DNA of 39,607 nucleotides from JAGQTE01 sp964648005 (GTDB lineage Bacteria; Actinomycetota; Acidimicrobiia; Acidimicrobiales; Acidimicrobilacustridaceae). The stretch spans positions 1 to 39,607 of the forward strand of contig CAZYKR010000004.1 of NCBI GenBank assembly GCA_964648005.1. Direction: 5' to 3'. The notes under the pieces were generated by a model, which saw only the letters and a program-made list of their open reading frames with translations, was not told the origin of the DNA and searched no databases. Shown one piece after another: positions 15,893 through 23,874 of the stretch (positions within the stretch are counted from its first letter, which is position 1; every line of letters starts with the position of its first letter). The position numbers and the translations under genes were made by a program.

Positions 15893-15905
15893 TAAACGAT
15901 GTTTA
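15893..15905. promoter_or_regulatory. TAAAC-N3-GTTTA operator in a divergent promoter region
   Basis: TAAACGATGTTTA is a perfect inverted repeat (five-base arms, three-base centre) in an AT-rich island (15886-15907) of otherwise very GC-rich DNA, 49 bases upstream of the carotenoid oxygenase start and 86 bases upstream of the solute-binding protein start. Its form matches the element at 21302-21314, so a common repressor is likely. TetR-type operators often have this size and symmetry. Confidence 0.7.
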
Positions 15906-15990
15906 CCACACGGCGGCGGCGGGCGGCGCTCCGGCCGAGGTCCCTGCAGCGAGGCTCAATATTCTTTCGGGTCCGACCGATGAGTGAACG

Positions 15991-17619
15991 ATGGCGGCAT
16001 CGGCAGGACTGGGTGGGCGGGGACGAGTGTTCGGGTGCGTGCGCGCGGCGCTGGCGGGCCTGATGATCGTGGGGGCGGCGGCATGCTCGTCCGGCGGCGG
16101 ACCATCGGAGGTCACCGGCGGGCCCGCCGGAGAGACTCCGGTGTCGGGTGGGCAGCTCGTCGTGGGCATCCCGCAGGGGGAGCCGGAAGCGATCCTGCGG
16201 CTCACGCTGGAGCCGTTGACGACGTTCGCCGCCGACGGAACGGTCGTGCCGTACCTGGCCGAGTCGGTCGAGCCGAACGACACCTTCGACCGGTGGACGA
16301 TCCGCGTGCGTGACGGCATCACGTTCCACAACGGCGAGGCCCTCGACGCCGAGGCCGTCAAGGCGAACCTCGACACCTATTCGGTGTCAGAGCTCTACGG
16401 CACCGACCCGCTGTCGCAGATCGTGGGGACGACGGTTGTCGACGATCGGACGGTCGAGGTCGAGCTGGCGCAACCGTGGGCCTCGTTCCCTGCCCACCTG
16501 ACGGCGGAGCAGTCCGACGGTACGGGGCTGATCGCGGCGCCGGCGACGGTCGCTGCGTCCGGCCCCCTGTTCCTCGCCAACCCTGGGGTCAAGGACCTGT
16601 ACGGCACCGGACCGTTCGTGCTGGATGCGCCCGACGCCGCGGCCGATAGCTGGCGGGCGCGCCGCAACCAGGACTACTGGCAGGAGGGGCTCCCGTACGT
16701 CGACGAGGTCGAGGTGCGCGTGCTGCCCGACAACACGCCGCGCCTGGCCGCCCTCGACGAAGGCGACATCGACATCGCCATCACCAGCCGTCCTCCGGCC
16801 GATCCCGGGACCCGCCAGGTCGTCACCCCCGACACGGAGCCGCAGGTGCTCGCCGTGGCGTTCAACATGACGCGCGCACCGTTCGACGACCGCGAGCTGC
16901 GGGCAGCCGCGGTGGCGGCGACCGACGTCGAGGCGCTGGCGGCCACCGCCGGCGTCGACCCGTCGCGCATCGTGTCGGGTCCCTTCGCCACGACGTCGCC
17001 CTGGAACGATCCCGACGTGGCGCCGGCCTCGCACGACCCGGAGCAGGCCCGGGCCGCTGTCGCCGCCTACGAGCAGGCGAACGGACCGGTGCAGGTGCGC
17101 CTCACCGCCTCCGACCTCGAGACCGACAACGTCGCGGTCCAGCAGGAGCTCGCCCGCCAGTGGACCGACGCCGGCATGGACGTGGAGCTCAGCGTGGTCG
17201 ACCCGTTCGCCCAGACGGCGACCCTGCTGGTCGCCGGCGACTTCGACGCCGTGATCGGCAACCAGTTCGGCATGCCCGACCCCGACATGCACTACTTCCG
17301 TTGGCACAGCTCGGCGCTCAAGACCGAGGGCAAGGGCGCCGGGTACAACGTCGTCGGCATCGACGACGCGGAGCTCGACGCCGCGCTCGATGAGGCCCGC
17401 GGCAGCGACGACGAGGCGACGCGCCGCGCCGCGATGGCGACCGTGCAGGAGCGGCTGGCCGACGCCACCGCCTACGTGTGGCTGTGGTCGACGCCGTGGA
17501 GCGTCGTGGCCTCCGACCGGGTGCACGGCCTCGACGGCGCACCGCTTCCCGGCGGCGGCACGCGCCTGGCGATGATCGGCCCCCGCCTCAACCTCGAGGG
17601 CGTCTGGCTGCAGCAGTGA
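15991..17619 (+). CDS. ABC-type solute-binding lipoprotein, family 5 (DppA/OppA-like)
   Basis: A 542-residue extracytoplasmic binding protein of the peptide/nickel/opine class. A signal peptide with lipobox GAAACSS (Cys near residue 31) makes it a membrane-anchored lipoprotein. The family features follow: GGQLVVGIPQGEPEA, an FHNGEALDAEAVKANLD motif that matches the SBP_bac_5 signature, a YGTGPFVLD strand, NQDYWQEGLPYVDEVEVRVLPD, and the second lobe with DPDMHYFRWHSSA. ATG 15991 leads straight into the charged n-region. No permease or ATPase gene lies in the window, so this is an orphan binding protein or uses a transporter encoded elsewhere. It is divergent from a carotenoid oxygenase and shares the operator at 15893, which suggests that it captures the substrate of the oxidative pathway. 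Confidence 0.9.
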   Translation: MAASAGLGGRGRVFGCVRAALAGLMIVGAAACSSGGGPSEVTGGPAGETPVSGGQLVVGIPQGEPEAILRLTLEPLTTFAADGTVVPYLAESVEPNDTFDRWTIRVRDGITFHNGEALDAEAVKANLDTYSVSELYGTDPLSQIVGTTVVDDRTVEVELAQPWASFPAHLTAEQSDGTGLIAAPATVAASGPLFLANPGVKDLYGTGPFVLDAPDAAADSWRARRNQDYWQEGLPYVDEVEVRVLPDNTPRLAALDEGDIDIAITSRPPADPGTRQVVTPDTEPQVLAVAFNMTRAPFDDRELRAAAVAATDVEALAATAGVDPSRIVSGPFATTSPWNDPDVAPASHDPEQARAAVAAYEQANGPVQVRLTASDLETDNVAVQQELARQWTDAGMDVELSVVDPFAQTATLLVAGDFDAVIGNQFGMPDPDMHYFRWHSSALKTEGKGAGYNVVGIDDAELDAALDEARGSDDEATRRAAMATVQERLADATAYVWLWSTPWSVVASDRVHGLDGAPLPGGGTRLAMIGPRLNLEGVWLQQ

Positions 17620-17626
17620 CCGGCGG

Positions 17627-19183
17627 TCACGGCGTGGTGGAGGTGCCGCCGCCCGTGCCGAGCCGGTAGGCGACCAGCTTCGGTGCACCGGTGCCCAGGT
17701 CGACGCCCGCAGGAACCACGATCGTGTCGCCTGCGACGGCCGGCCATCCGTTGATGCCCACGTCGAGTTGCGTGGACCATCGGGTCGCACCGGTGCGGCG
17801 GTCGAGGGCGAACAGCTCGCCGGTGAGCGTCGAGCCGAGGACGAGGTCGTTGACCACCGTGGCTGCCCCGAACGGCTGCCCCTCGACCTCGACGTCCCAC
17901 ACGATGCTGCCGTCGGACGCATCGACCGCCACCATCTGCCCGTTGTCGACGGCGAAGTTCGGCGAGTCGGGTCGGAAGTCGATGGTCGGGGCGGGCAGTT
18001 CGGTCGGCGCGTTCACCACGGACGCGAACACGACCCCGTCGGCGACGGCGATCGGGGTCGTCACACCCCCGACGTAGCCCGGGTACACCACGAGCTCGCC
18101 GGTGAAGCTCTGGAGGTCGTCGTTCTCGTGCCGGCCCACGGGCGTGTCCCACAGCACGGTGCCCGACGCCGGGTCGAGGCCGACGACGTGCCCGAACTTG
18201 CCGGAGGCGACGACGACCTGGCGGCCGTCGACGGTGGCGATGGCGGCGAGGGCGGCGTCGAGGTCGAACAGGTCATGCGCCCGATGCTGGTGGCCCCACA
18301 CCAGCTCGCCCGTGTCCAGGTCGAGCGCCAGGGTCGAGTCGGTCCATCGGTTGTCTCCAGGCCGGGATGTGCCGTTCGGGAACTCGGGGAGCCCGGGCCA
18401 CGGGTAGGGGTTCGAAGTGCCCCAGTAGACCCGGCGCGCCGGCAGGTCGACGGCCGGCGGGTACCACGAGCCGCCGCCGGAGTTGAGCTGCGGGTTCCCC
18501 CACAGGTCCGGCGACTCGATCGTGTCGAACATCCACTCGACCTGGCCCGTCTCGGCGTCGAGCGCGAACAGCGTGCCGCGTGCGCCGGTGCGACCCAACG
18601 ACGAGGTGGCCACGAGCACCCGGTCCTCGACGAGCAGCGGCTGGATGTTCACCGCGCCGCCGTTGCGTTCGGTGATCTCGTTGCGCCACAGCTCGGCGCC
18701 GGTCGACGTGTCGTACGCCGCGACCGACGCGTCGTCGGGCGCCACGAACAAGCGGCCGCCCCCGACGGCGACGCCGTTGGGACCGAACGTCGCCGCGTCG
18801 TTGCGGATGCGCAGCACCTCGCGCCCGTCGGCGAGGTCGACGCCGTAGACGTTCGAGTTGAGGTCGGCGAACCACACCACGCCATCGACGACGACCGGCG
18901 TCGTCGCCATGGTGCCGGCCATGCTGGTGCCGGGCACGTCGTAGGTCCACGCCACCTCGAGACCGGCGACGGTCGAGGCGTTGATCGGCGAGTCCGTCGT
19001 CGCCCGGCTCCCGTCCAGGTCGCGGTTGGCGTTGGGCCACGGCGAGCTCGCTGTGGGCACGGCTGCCCGGCCGGCGTCGGGATCCACGACGGAGGCGTCC
19101 GAGCCACAGGCGCCGGCGAGCAGCGCCAGGGCGGCGATCCCGACGCCGAGCCGTGCCGTGGGGCGGGTTGCCACCCGGCTCAC
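17627..19183 (-). CDS. PQQ-type beta-propeller lipoprotein
   Basis: A 518-residue lipoprotein (lipobox LLAGACGS, Cys near residue 26) with a PQQ-like eight-bladed propeller. Blades are marked by repeated AxDxxTGxxxW motifs such as YDTSTGAELWRNE, LDAETGQVEWMF, LDLDTGELVWGHQ, LDPASGTVLWDTP, VDASDGSIVWDVE and LDRRTGATRWSTQ. The segment WTYDVPGTSMAGTMATTPVVVDGVVWF resembles the N-terminal part of quinoprotein alcohol dehydrogenases, and CxxC or cytochrome c motifs are absent. It could bind PQQ as a periplasmic dehydrogenase or only use the fold. GTG 19183 overlaps the stop of the lipoprotein gene before it (GTGA), making it the third gene of an operon headed by the Rieske oxygenase. Confidence 0.87.
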   Translation of the reverse strand: MSRVATRPTARLGVGIAALALLAGACGSDASVVDPDAGRAAVPTASSPWPNANRDLDGSRATTDSPINASTVAGLEVAWTYDVPGTSMAGTMATTPVVVDGVVWFADLNSNVYGVDLADGREVLRIRNDAATFGPNGVAVGGGRLFVAPDDASVAAYDTSTGAELWRNEITERNGGAVNIQPLLVEDRVLVATSSLGRTGARGTLFALDAETGQVEWMFDTIESPDLWGNPQLNSGGGSWYPPAVDLPARRVYWGTSNPYPWPGLPEFPNGTSRPGDNRWTDSTLALDLDTGELVWGHQHRAHDLFDLDAALAAIATVDGRQVVVASGKFGHVVGLDPASGTVLWDTPVGRHENDDLQSFTGELVVYPGYVGGVTTPIAVADGVVFASVVNAPTELPAPTIDFRPDSPNFAVDNGQMVAVDASDGSIVWDVEVEGQPFGAATVVNDLVLGSTLTGELFALDRRTGATRWSTQLDVGINGWPAVAGDTIVVPAGVDLGTGAPKLVAYRLGTGGGTSTTP

Positions 19184-20022
19184 CAGTCGATCGGGGGATC
19201 AGGCGGGAAGAGGGTGTCCCGCTCGGCCTTGAGGCGGTCGCAGTCCCAGTCCTCGCCGACGCGCACCAGCATGATGGGACTGCGTGTCGGGTCCTCGACC
19301 TGGACCCATTGGGCGGTGGTGCTGAGCAGCGCCTCGTTGGTGGCGCCGATCACGAGCTGCTCGGACGAGTCGGTGATGGCGCCGGTCATCGAGTCGGGCC
19401 CGTCCTGGAGCAGGTCGTAGGCGAAGATCTCGCGCCGGGCCAGGAACAGCTTGCCGATCTCGTTGCCGTTGGCGCTGACCGTCACGGTGATGCCGGGGTT
19501 GCCGTCGCCGTCGTCGTCGACGATGCGGGGGTCGTCGGGATCGGAGGGCAGGGCTTCGTTGGCCGGGTCGTCGAGGCGGATGCCGACGGGCGTCGGGGTG
19601 GCCGGTCGCTGCACCCGCCACGCCCCGGGCTCGCCCGACACCTCGACCGGCGTGCTCACCGGCCGGATGGCCTGGGTGGCCTCGTCCGAGATCGACGTCT
19701 CGATCGGCAGGTCGCTGGCCTGGTCGGCGAAGCAGAACTCCTCGGACTCGATCAGCTGACCGTCCTCGACGGCGAAGTCGGTGAACCCGTAGCTGATGAT
19801 CTGCGTCTTCATCATCGAGTCCTGGTAGGCGACGATGTCGTAGTGCGCCCAACGCCCGGCCAGCTCGGCGCCGGGGACGTCGGCCGATCCGGTCGACCCC
19901 GTCGCGGCGCCCGTGGCTCGGGTGCCGGCGTCCGCGTCGCCCGACCCTCCGCCGCAGGCGCCGGCGAGCAGTGCGGCGGCGAGCACGGTGGCGCCGACCC
20001 CGGCGGCGCGCCGGGAGCTCAC
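19180..20022 (-). CDS. Lipoprotein of unknown function with Asp-rich loop
   Basis: A 280-residue protein I do not recognise. GTG 20022 gives an ideal lipoprotein signal: SSRRAAGVGATVLAAALLAGAC with the lipobox Cys near residue 24, then a Gly/Ser/Ala/Thr linker. The mature part is mostly beta (WAHYDIVAYQDSMMKTQIISYGF) and contains DDDGDGNPGITV, an EF-hand-like or dockerin-like Asp loop that could bind calcium. Two cysteines occur late (EEFCFAD, DWDCDRL). GTGA overlaps link it to the Rieske oxygenase before it and the PQQ propeller after it, so the three are probably made together. I infer an accessory role at the membrane surface for the pathway; there is no direct evidence for one. Confidence 0.8.
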   Translation of the reverse strand: MSSRRAAGVGATVLAAALLAGACGGGSGDADAGTRATGAATGSTGSADVPGAELAGRWAHYDIVAYQDSMMKTQIISYGFTDFAVEDGQLIESEEFCFADQASDLPIETSISDEATQAIRPVSTPVEVSGEPGAWRVQRPATPTPVGIRLDDPANEALPSDPDDPRIVDDDGDGNPGITVTVSANGNEIGKLFLARREIFAYDLLQDGPDSMTGAITDSSEQLVIGATNEALLSTTAQWVQVEDPTRSPIMLVRVGEDWDCDRLKAERDTLFPPDPPIDW

Positions 20023-21233
20023 GCCTCCTCCACGAAGCGGTCGAGGGCGTCGGAGACGGCCACGCCGTCGGGCAGTCGGTCCGGGCCGATGGCCAGATCG
20101 ACGGCGCGCTGGAAGTGGTGGATCAGCCGTTCGTGCCACCCGATCTGGAACGGGCGAGCGCCGCGCGACGAGACCGATGCCTGGATCGGCGCCATGTTGG
20201 CGGTGTCCTGCGCCATCACCGTCTCGAACAGCTGCATGCGCATCAGGTGATCGGGTGGGATCTCGTCGCCCTCCCACGCCGGTGCATACCAGCGCAGCTC
20301 CAGCTCGGTGGCGTCCACGTCGACCGGCCACATGCACAAGAACGTAAAGGCACCGGTGTCCATGGGCACGACGAGGTTGGGGAAGATGCCGAACGACGTC
20401 GACGTCTGGCGCCACAGCAGCGGCACCGACGGGTTGTCGAACTCGGGCGACACCATCGGCATGTCGCGCAGCTCGTCGCGCTTGTCGACGGTGAGGCGGC
20501 TGTGCCCGTTGGGCAGCATCGTGACGGTCGTCGCCTGGTCGTCGTAGAGCAGCGCGGCGTTGTCGGGGTGCACGGTGCGGATGTGGTACACCTCCAAGAA
20601 CGCGTCCACCATCAGCTTCCAGTTGCAGGCGAGGTGATGGATCTGCGTGCCGACGAGGCGCATCACCGGCCCGTCGATGTCGCGCATCTGGTCGGGGATC
20701 GGACCGAGGAACTCCTCGAGCGACGGCCCCTCGGGCGCCTCGCTGACGAACACCCAGCCGTCCGAGGTGGCACAGCGCACGGGCACCAGGCCGAGCGCCC
20801 CCTCGTCGAGCTCGGCGAAGCTGCGCGCCTCGGGCACCGCCTTGAGCACGCCGTCGGTCCCGTAGCTCCAGCTGTGGTACTGGCACGTCAGCCGGCGGGC
20901 CGTGCCGCACTCGTCACGGGTCACCGGGGCGCCGCGGTGGCGACAGGCGTTGTAGAAGGCGCGCAGCTCGCCGTCCTCGCCGCGCACGATCACGATCGGC
21001 GCGCCGGTTCGGGTGAACTGCCGGTACGAGCCGGGCTCGGGCCACTCGGACTCGTGTCCGGCGAAGAGCCACGTCGTCGCGAAGACGTGCTGGCGCTCCA
21101 GGTCGAACACCTCGGGATCGGTGTAGCGCCGGGTCGGGATGAGCGGCACCGGTACGGCATCGGGCGGCGGCGCCGTCCGCTCCTTCTCCTGCGCGATGCG
21201 TTCGCGGATGCGCTGGTCGAGCACTGCGTCCAC
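20019..21233 (-). CDS. Rieske non-heme iron oxygenase, alpha subunit
   Basis: A 404-residue ring-hydroxylating-type oxygenase. The Rieske [2Fe-2S] site is Cys97-x-His99 (NACRHRG) and Cys117-x-x-His120 (CQYHSWSYG). The catalytic domain has NWKLMVDAFLEVYH with bridging Asp210 and iron ligands His217 and His222, which define an oxygenase rather than a ferredoxin. The third carboxylate ligand should lie near the C-terminus. GTG 21233 is chosen because CAGGGGGAA precedes it; the open frame further upstream crosses the operator. No ferredoxin or reductase gene lies beside it, so electrons must come from elsewhere. It heads a three-gene operon (with two lipoproteins) and is divergent from the nine-gene operon at 21373. 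A hydroxylase or O-demethylase role is possible. Confidence 0.92.
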   Translation of the reverse strand: MDAVLDQRIRERIAQEKERTAPPPDAVPVPLIPTRRYTDPEVFDLERQHVFATTWLFAGHESEWPEPGSYRQFTRTGAPIVIVRGEDGELRAFYNACRHRGAPVTRDECGTARRLTCQYHSWSYGTDGVLKAVPEARSFAELDEGALGLVPVRCATSDGWVFVSEAPEGPSLEEFLGPIPDQMRDIDGPVMRLVGTQIHHLACNWKLMVDAFLEVYHIRTVHPDNAALLYDDQATTVTMLPNGHSRLTVDKRDELRDMPMVSPEFDNPSVPLLWRQTSTSFGIFPNLVVPMDTGAFTFLCMWPVDVDATELELRWYAPAWEGDEIPPDHLMRMQLFETVMAQDTANMAPIQASVSSRGARPFQIGWHERLIHHFQRAVDLAIGPDRLPDGVAVSDALDRFVEEA

Positions 21234-21287
21234 TGCGGTCGTTCCCCCTGCTCCGGCCCTCGGTCCGGCGCTGTCCGCACCGTCCGC

Positions 21288-21317
21288 GTGACCGACGTTA
21301 CTTAACGTTGTTAATCT
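21288..21317 (+). promoter_or_regulatory. Promoter overlapped by a TTAAC-N3-GTTAA operator
   Basis: TTAACGTTGTTAA (21302-21314) is a perfect inverted repeat with five-base arms and a three-base centre, the same design as the element at 15893-15905. On the plus strand a -35-like GTGACC (21288-21293) and -10 TAATCT (21312-21317), 18 bases apart, flank it, so a bound repressor would cover the promoter. A second repeat CGTTA/TAACG (21296-21307) overlaps it and may serve the minus-strand Rieske operon. Confidence 0.65.
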
Positions 21318-21372
21318 AGCAGGACCGGCGCCCCCGTTCCGATCGGGCGGGTCCCCGGCCCAGGAGGACGAC

Positions 21373-22827
21373 ATGACGAGCACCACGACACCCGATGCCA
21401 TCGCCGGCAGCCTGCACGGCCGCGTCACGAACGCCGCGCACCAGCCGGACCTCACCGGCAACCTGTGCCCGGTGGCGGACGAGATCGACGTCGTCGACCT
21501 GGCCGTGACCGGCGAGCTGCCGGCGGCGCTGCGGGGCACGTTCGTGCGCAACGGCCCCAACCCGCTGTTCGAGCCGACCGGTCGGTACAACATGCTCGAC
21601 GGCGACGGCATGGTCCACGGCGTGATGCTCGGCGACGGCAAGGCGGCCTACCGCAACCGCTGGGTGCGCTCGCGGGGCCTCGAGGCCGAGGTGGCCCTGG
21701 GCCGAGCCATCTACCCGGGCCTCGCCAACGTCATGGACTTCCCCGACCGATCGCTCACCGGTGACGCCGGCCCGGTGAAGAACGTGGCCAACACCCACGT
21801 CATCCGCCACGCCGGCACGTGGCTGGCGCTGTGGGAGGGCGGGTTGCCCACCGAGATCACCCCGTCGCTCGACACGGTCGGCGAGCACGACTTCGGCGGC
21901 AAGCTGCGCGGCGCCATGACGGCGCACCCCCGCATCGATCCGCGCACCGGCGAGCTGCTGTGCTTCAACTACTCGCTGTTCGAGCCGTACCTGCGCTACT
22001 TCGTGGTCGACGCCGCCGGCGACCTCGTGCACTCCGTCGACATCGACCTGCCGGCCCCGGTGATGATGCACGACTTCATCATCACCGAGGACCACGCCGT
22101 GTTCCTCGATTCGCCGATCGTGTTCAACATGGAGTCGCTCGGCAACGGCCCGATGGTGTCGTGGCGGCCCGAGAACGGCACGCGCCTCGGCGTCATGCCG
22201 CGCCGGGGCACCGCCGCCGATCTCACCTGGTACGAGATCGAGCCCGGGCACGTCCAGCACTTCTGGAGCGGGTGGGCGGACGGCAACCGCATCGAGCTGT
22301 GCGGTTCGCGCTTCGATCACCCGGACTTCGGCATCGACTCCGAGGCGGCGCTCGACGAGCGGGTCGGTGATCCGACGCCGGGCCGTCCGGCCCGGTTCTG
22401 GATCGACCTCGACCGAGGTGCGGCCGGTTGGGAACCGATCGACGACCTCGGCGGTGACTTCAACCGCATCAACGACGCCTACAACGGGGTGCGCGTTCGG
22501 TGGCTCTACCTGTCGGCGGTGCTGCAGGCCGGTCGTCACCTCGGCGACTTCGACACCATCGTCAAGTACGACGAGACCGACGGCACCCGGACGTTGTGGA
22601 ACGCCGGACCGCACGGCCACGTCGGCGAGACCGTGTTCGCCGCCGACCCCGACGGGACGGCCGAGGACGACGGCTGGCTGCTCAACATCGTCTACGACGA
22701 CCAGCGCGACACGAGCGAGCTGGTCGTCCTCGACGCCCGCGACGTCGCCGCCGGACCGGTGGCCACCGTGCACATGCCCCGCCGCGTGCCGTTCGGGTTC
22801 CACGCCAACTGGATCGCCGACGCGTGA
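21373..22827 (+). CDS. Carotenoid oxygenase (RPE65/CCD family), second copy
   Basis: A 484-residue carotenoid cleavage dioxygenase of standard length. The four Fe(II) histidines are clear: His185 (MTAHPRID), His233 (VMMHDFIIT), His296 (HVQHFWSG) and His477 (FGFHANW). The N-terminus has LPAALRGTFVRNGPNP, a family hallmark, and YNMLDGDGMVHGV. It would split a double bond of a polyene or stilbene with O2 in the cytoplasm. ATG 21373 has AGGAGG seven bases upstream. It is the first gene of the long operon ending at 31773 and overlaps the next start by one base (TGATG). It is far closer to the family consensus than the copy at 14135. Confidence 0.93.
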   Translation: MTSTTTPDAIAGSLHGRVTNAAHQPDLTGNLCPVADEIDVVDLAVTGELPAALRGTFVRNGPNPLFEPTGRYNMLDGDGMVHGVMLGDGKAAYRNRWVRSRGLEAEVALGRAIYPGLANVMDFPDRSLTGDAGPVKNVANTHVIRHAGTWLALWEGGLPTEITPSLDTVGEHDFGGKLRGAMTAHPRIDPRTGELLCFNYSLFEPYLRYFVVDAAGDLVHSVDIDLPAPVMMHDFIITEDHAVFLDSPIVFNMESLGNGPMVSWRPENGTRLGVMPRRGTAADLTWYEIEPGHVQHFWSGWADGNRIELCGSRFDHPDFGIDSEAALDERVGDPTPGRPARFWIDLDRGAAGWEPIDDLGGDFNRINDAYNGVRVRWLYLSAVLQAGRHLGDFDTIVKYDETDGTRTLWNAGPHGHVGETVFAADPDGTAEDDGWLLNIVYDDQRDTSELVVLDARDVAAGPVATVHMPRRVPFGFHANWIADA

Positions 22828-23860
22828 TGCGGCGCCGCACCGCATCGGGCGCCGTCGTGGCGGTGGCGCTGGGGTTGCTCGTCGCCGCGTGCGGCACCGA
22901 CTCGGCCACCGAGACCGGCGCGTCCGGCACCACGACACCGCCTCCGAGCGCCGCCCCGACGGCGGTCCCCACCGCCGTGCAGGAGCTGGAGATCGACGGT
23001 TCCGAGTACGCCTTCACGATCCGGCCCGACGGCGGGGCCGGCCTGCGGGCCGGGTGGACCAAGGTGACGTTCCACAACGTCGGCGTCGAGGCCCACCAGG
23101 TGATGTTCGCCGCCCTCAAACCCGGCGTCGACATTACCGAGCTGGCCGCCGCCGCCGGCGGCGACTCGTCCGGCTCGGCCGCCATCGAGTTCGTGGACAT
23201 GCTCGGCGGCGTCAGCTACATCGGCGCGGGCCAGAGCATCGAGGCCATGGTCGACCTGCCCGAGGGCGTCGTGATGGCCATGTGTTACGTGCCCGACGGG
23301 CACGGGGTGGCCCACGCCCTGTCGGGCATGTCGACCATGCTCACGGTCGGCCCGGCTGCCGACGCCTCGGCCGGGTCGGCGCCCGATGCGCCGCCCGCCG
23401 AGCCCGTCGACGATCCCGCCGGTGAGCCCGTCGTGGGCACCATCACCATGGGCACCGACGGGTACGACATCCCGAGCCCGCTGACCACCGGCTGGTACCG
23501 CGTGGTCAACACCGACGGCGGTGACGCCGGCGAGGGCCTCCACGAGCTGTCGATCCTGGGCCTCGGTGCGCCCGTCTCCGACGACGAGCTGGACGCGCTG
23601 TTGGACGACCTGGCCACCAACGCCACGCCGCAGGTCGAACTGGAGGCGCTCGGCGGGATGGGGGCGCTGTCGGGCGGCTGGAAAATGCGCGTCGCGCTGG
23701 CGCGCATCCTGCNNNNNNNNNNGCGCTGTCGGGCGGCTTCGAGGCGTACCTGTACCTCGACCTGTCGCCGGGCCCGTACCTTGCGGTGGACTTCATGCCC
23801 GACCCGGGCGACCCGCGACCGCATCTGCTCGACGGGTACGTGACACCCTTCGAGGCGTGA
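22827..23860 (+). CDS. Cupredoxin-like lipoprotein, interrupted by an assembly gap
   Basis: A lipoprotein (LGLLVAACGTD, Cys near residue 23) with a Thr/Pro linker and a cupredoxin-like domain. A possible type 1 copper site is made of His in VEAHQVMF, then Cys-x-x-Pro-x-Gly-His in CYVPDGHGVAHALSGM with a following Met, comparable to azurin's C-x-x-P-G-H...M. A second, related domain begins near GTITMGTDGYDIPSPL. The frame is broken in the assembly. Bases 23664-23679 recur at 23723-23738, and between them lie 33 foreign bases and ten N. Joining the two copies restores one frame running from GALSGGFEAYLYLDL to FEA and TGA at 23858-23860, about 328 residues. It overlaps the carotenoid oxygenase stop by one base. 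Electron transfer or copper handling for the oxygenases is a guess. Confidence 0.75.
23680..23722. other. Chimeric assembly segment plus ten-N gap
   Basis: Bases 23680-23712 translate, in the frame of the gene before, to WKMRVALARIL. Together with the preceding LSGG this is the ABC-F ATPase signature LSGGWKMRVALARIL, which makes no sense in a cupredoxin. The ten N (23713-23722) follow, then an exact repeat of the 16 bases that precede the foreign piece. The assembler apparently followed a shared 16-base string into another gene and then scaffolded across it. Confidence 0.88.
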
Positions 23861-23874
23861 GGGGAGACGAGCCG

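Noticed and set aside
17616..17630. Perfect 15-base palindrome GTGACCG-G-CGGTCAC at the junction of convergent genes
   Set aside because: The one-base centre cannot form a hairpin, and it contains both TGA stop codons; coincidence of two genes ending alike is enough to explain it.
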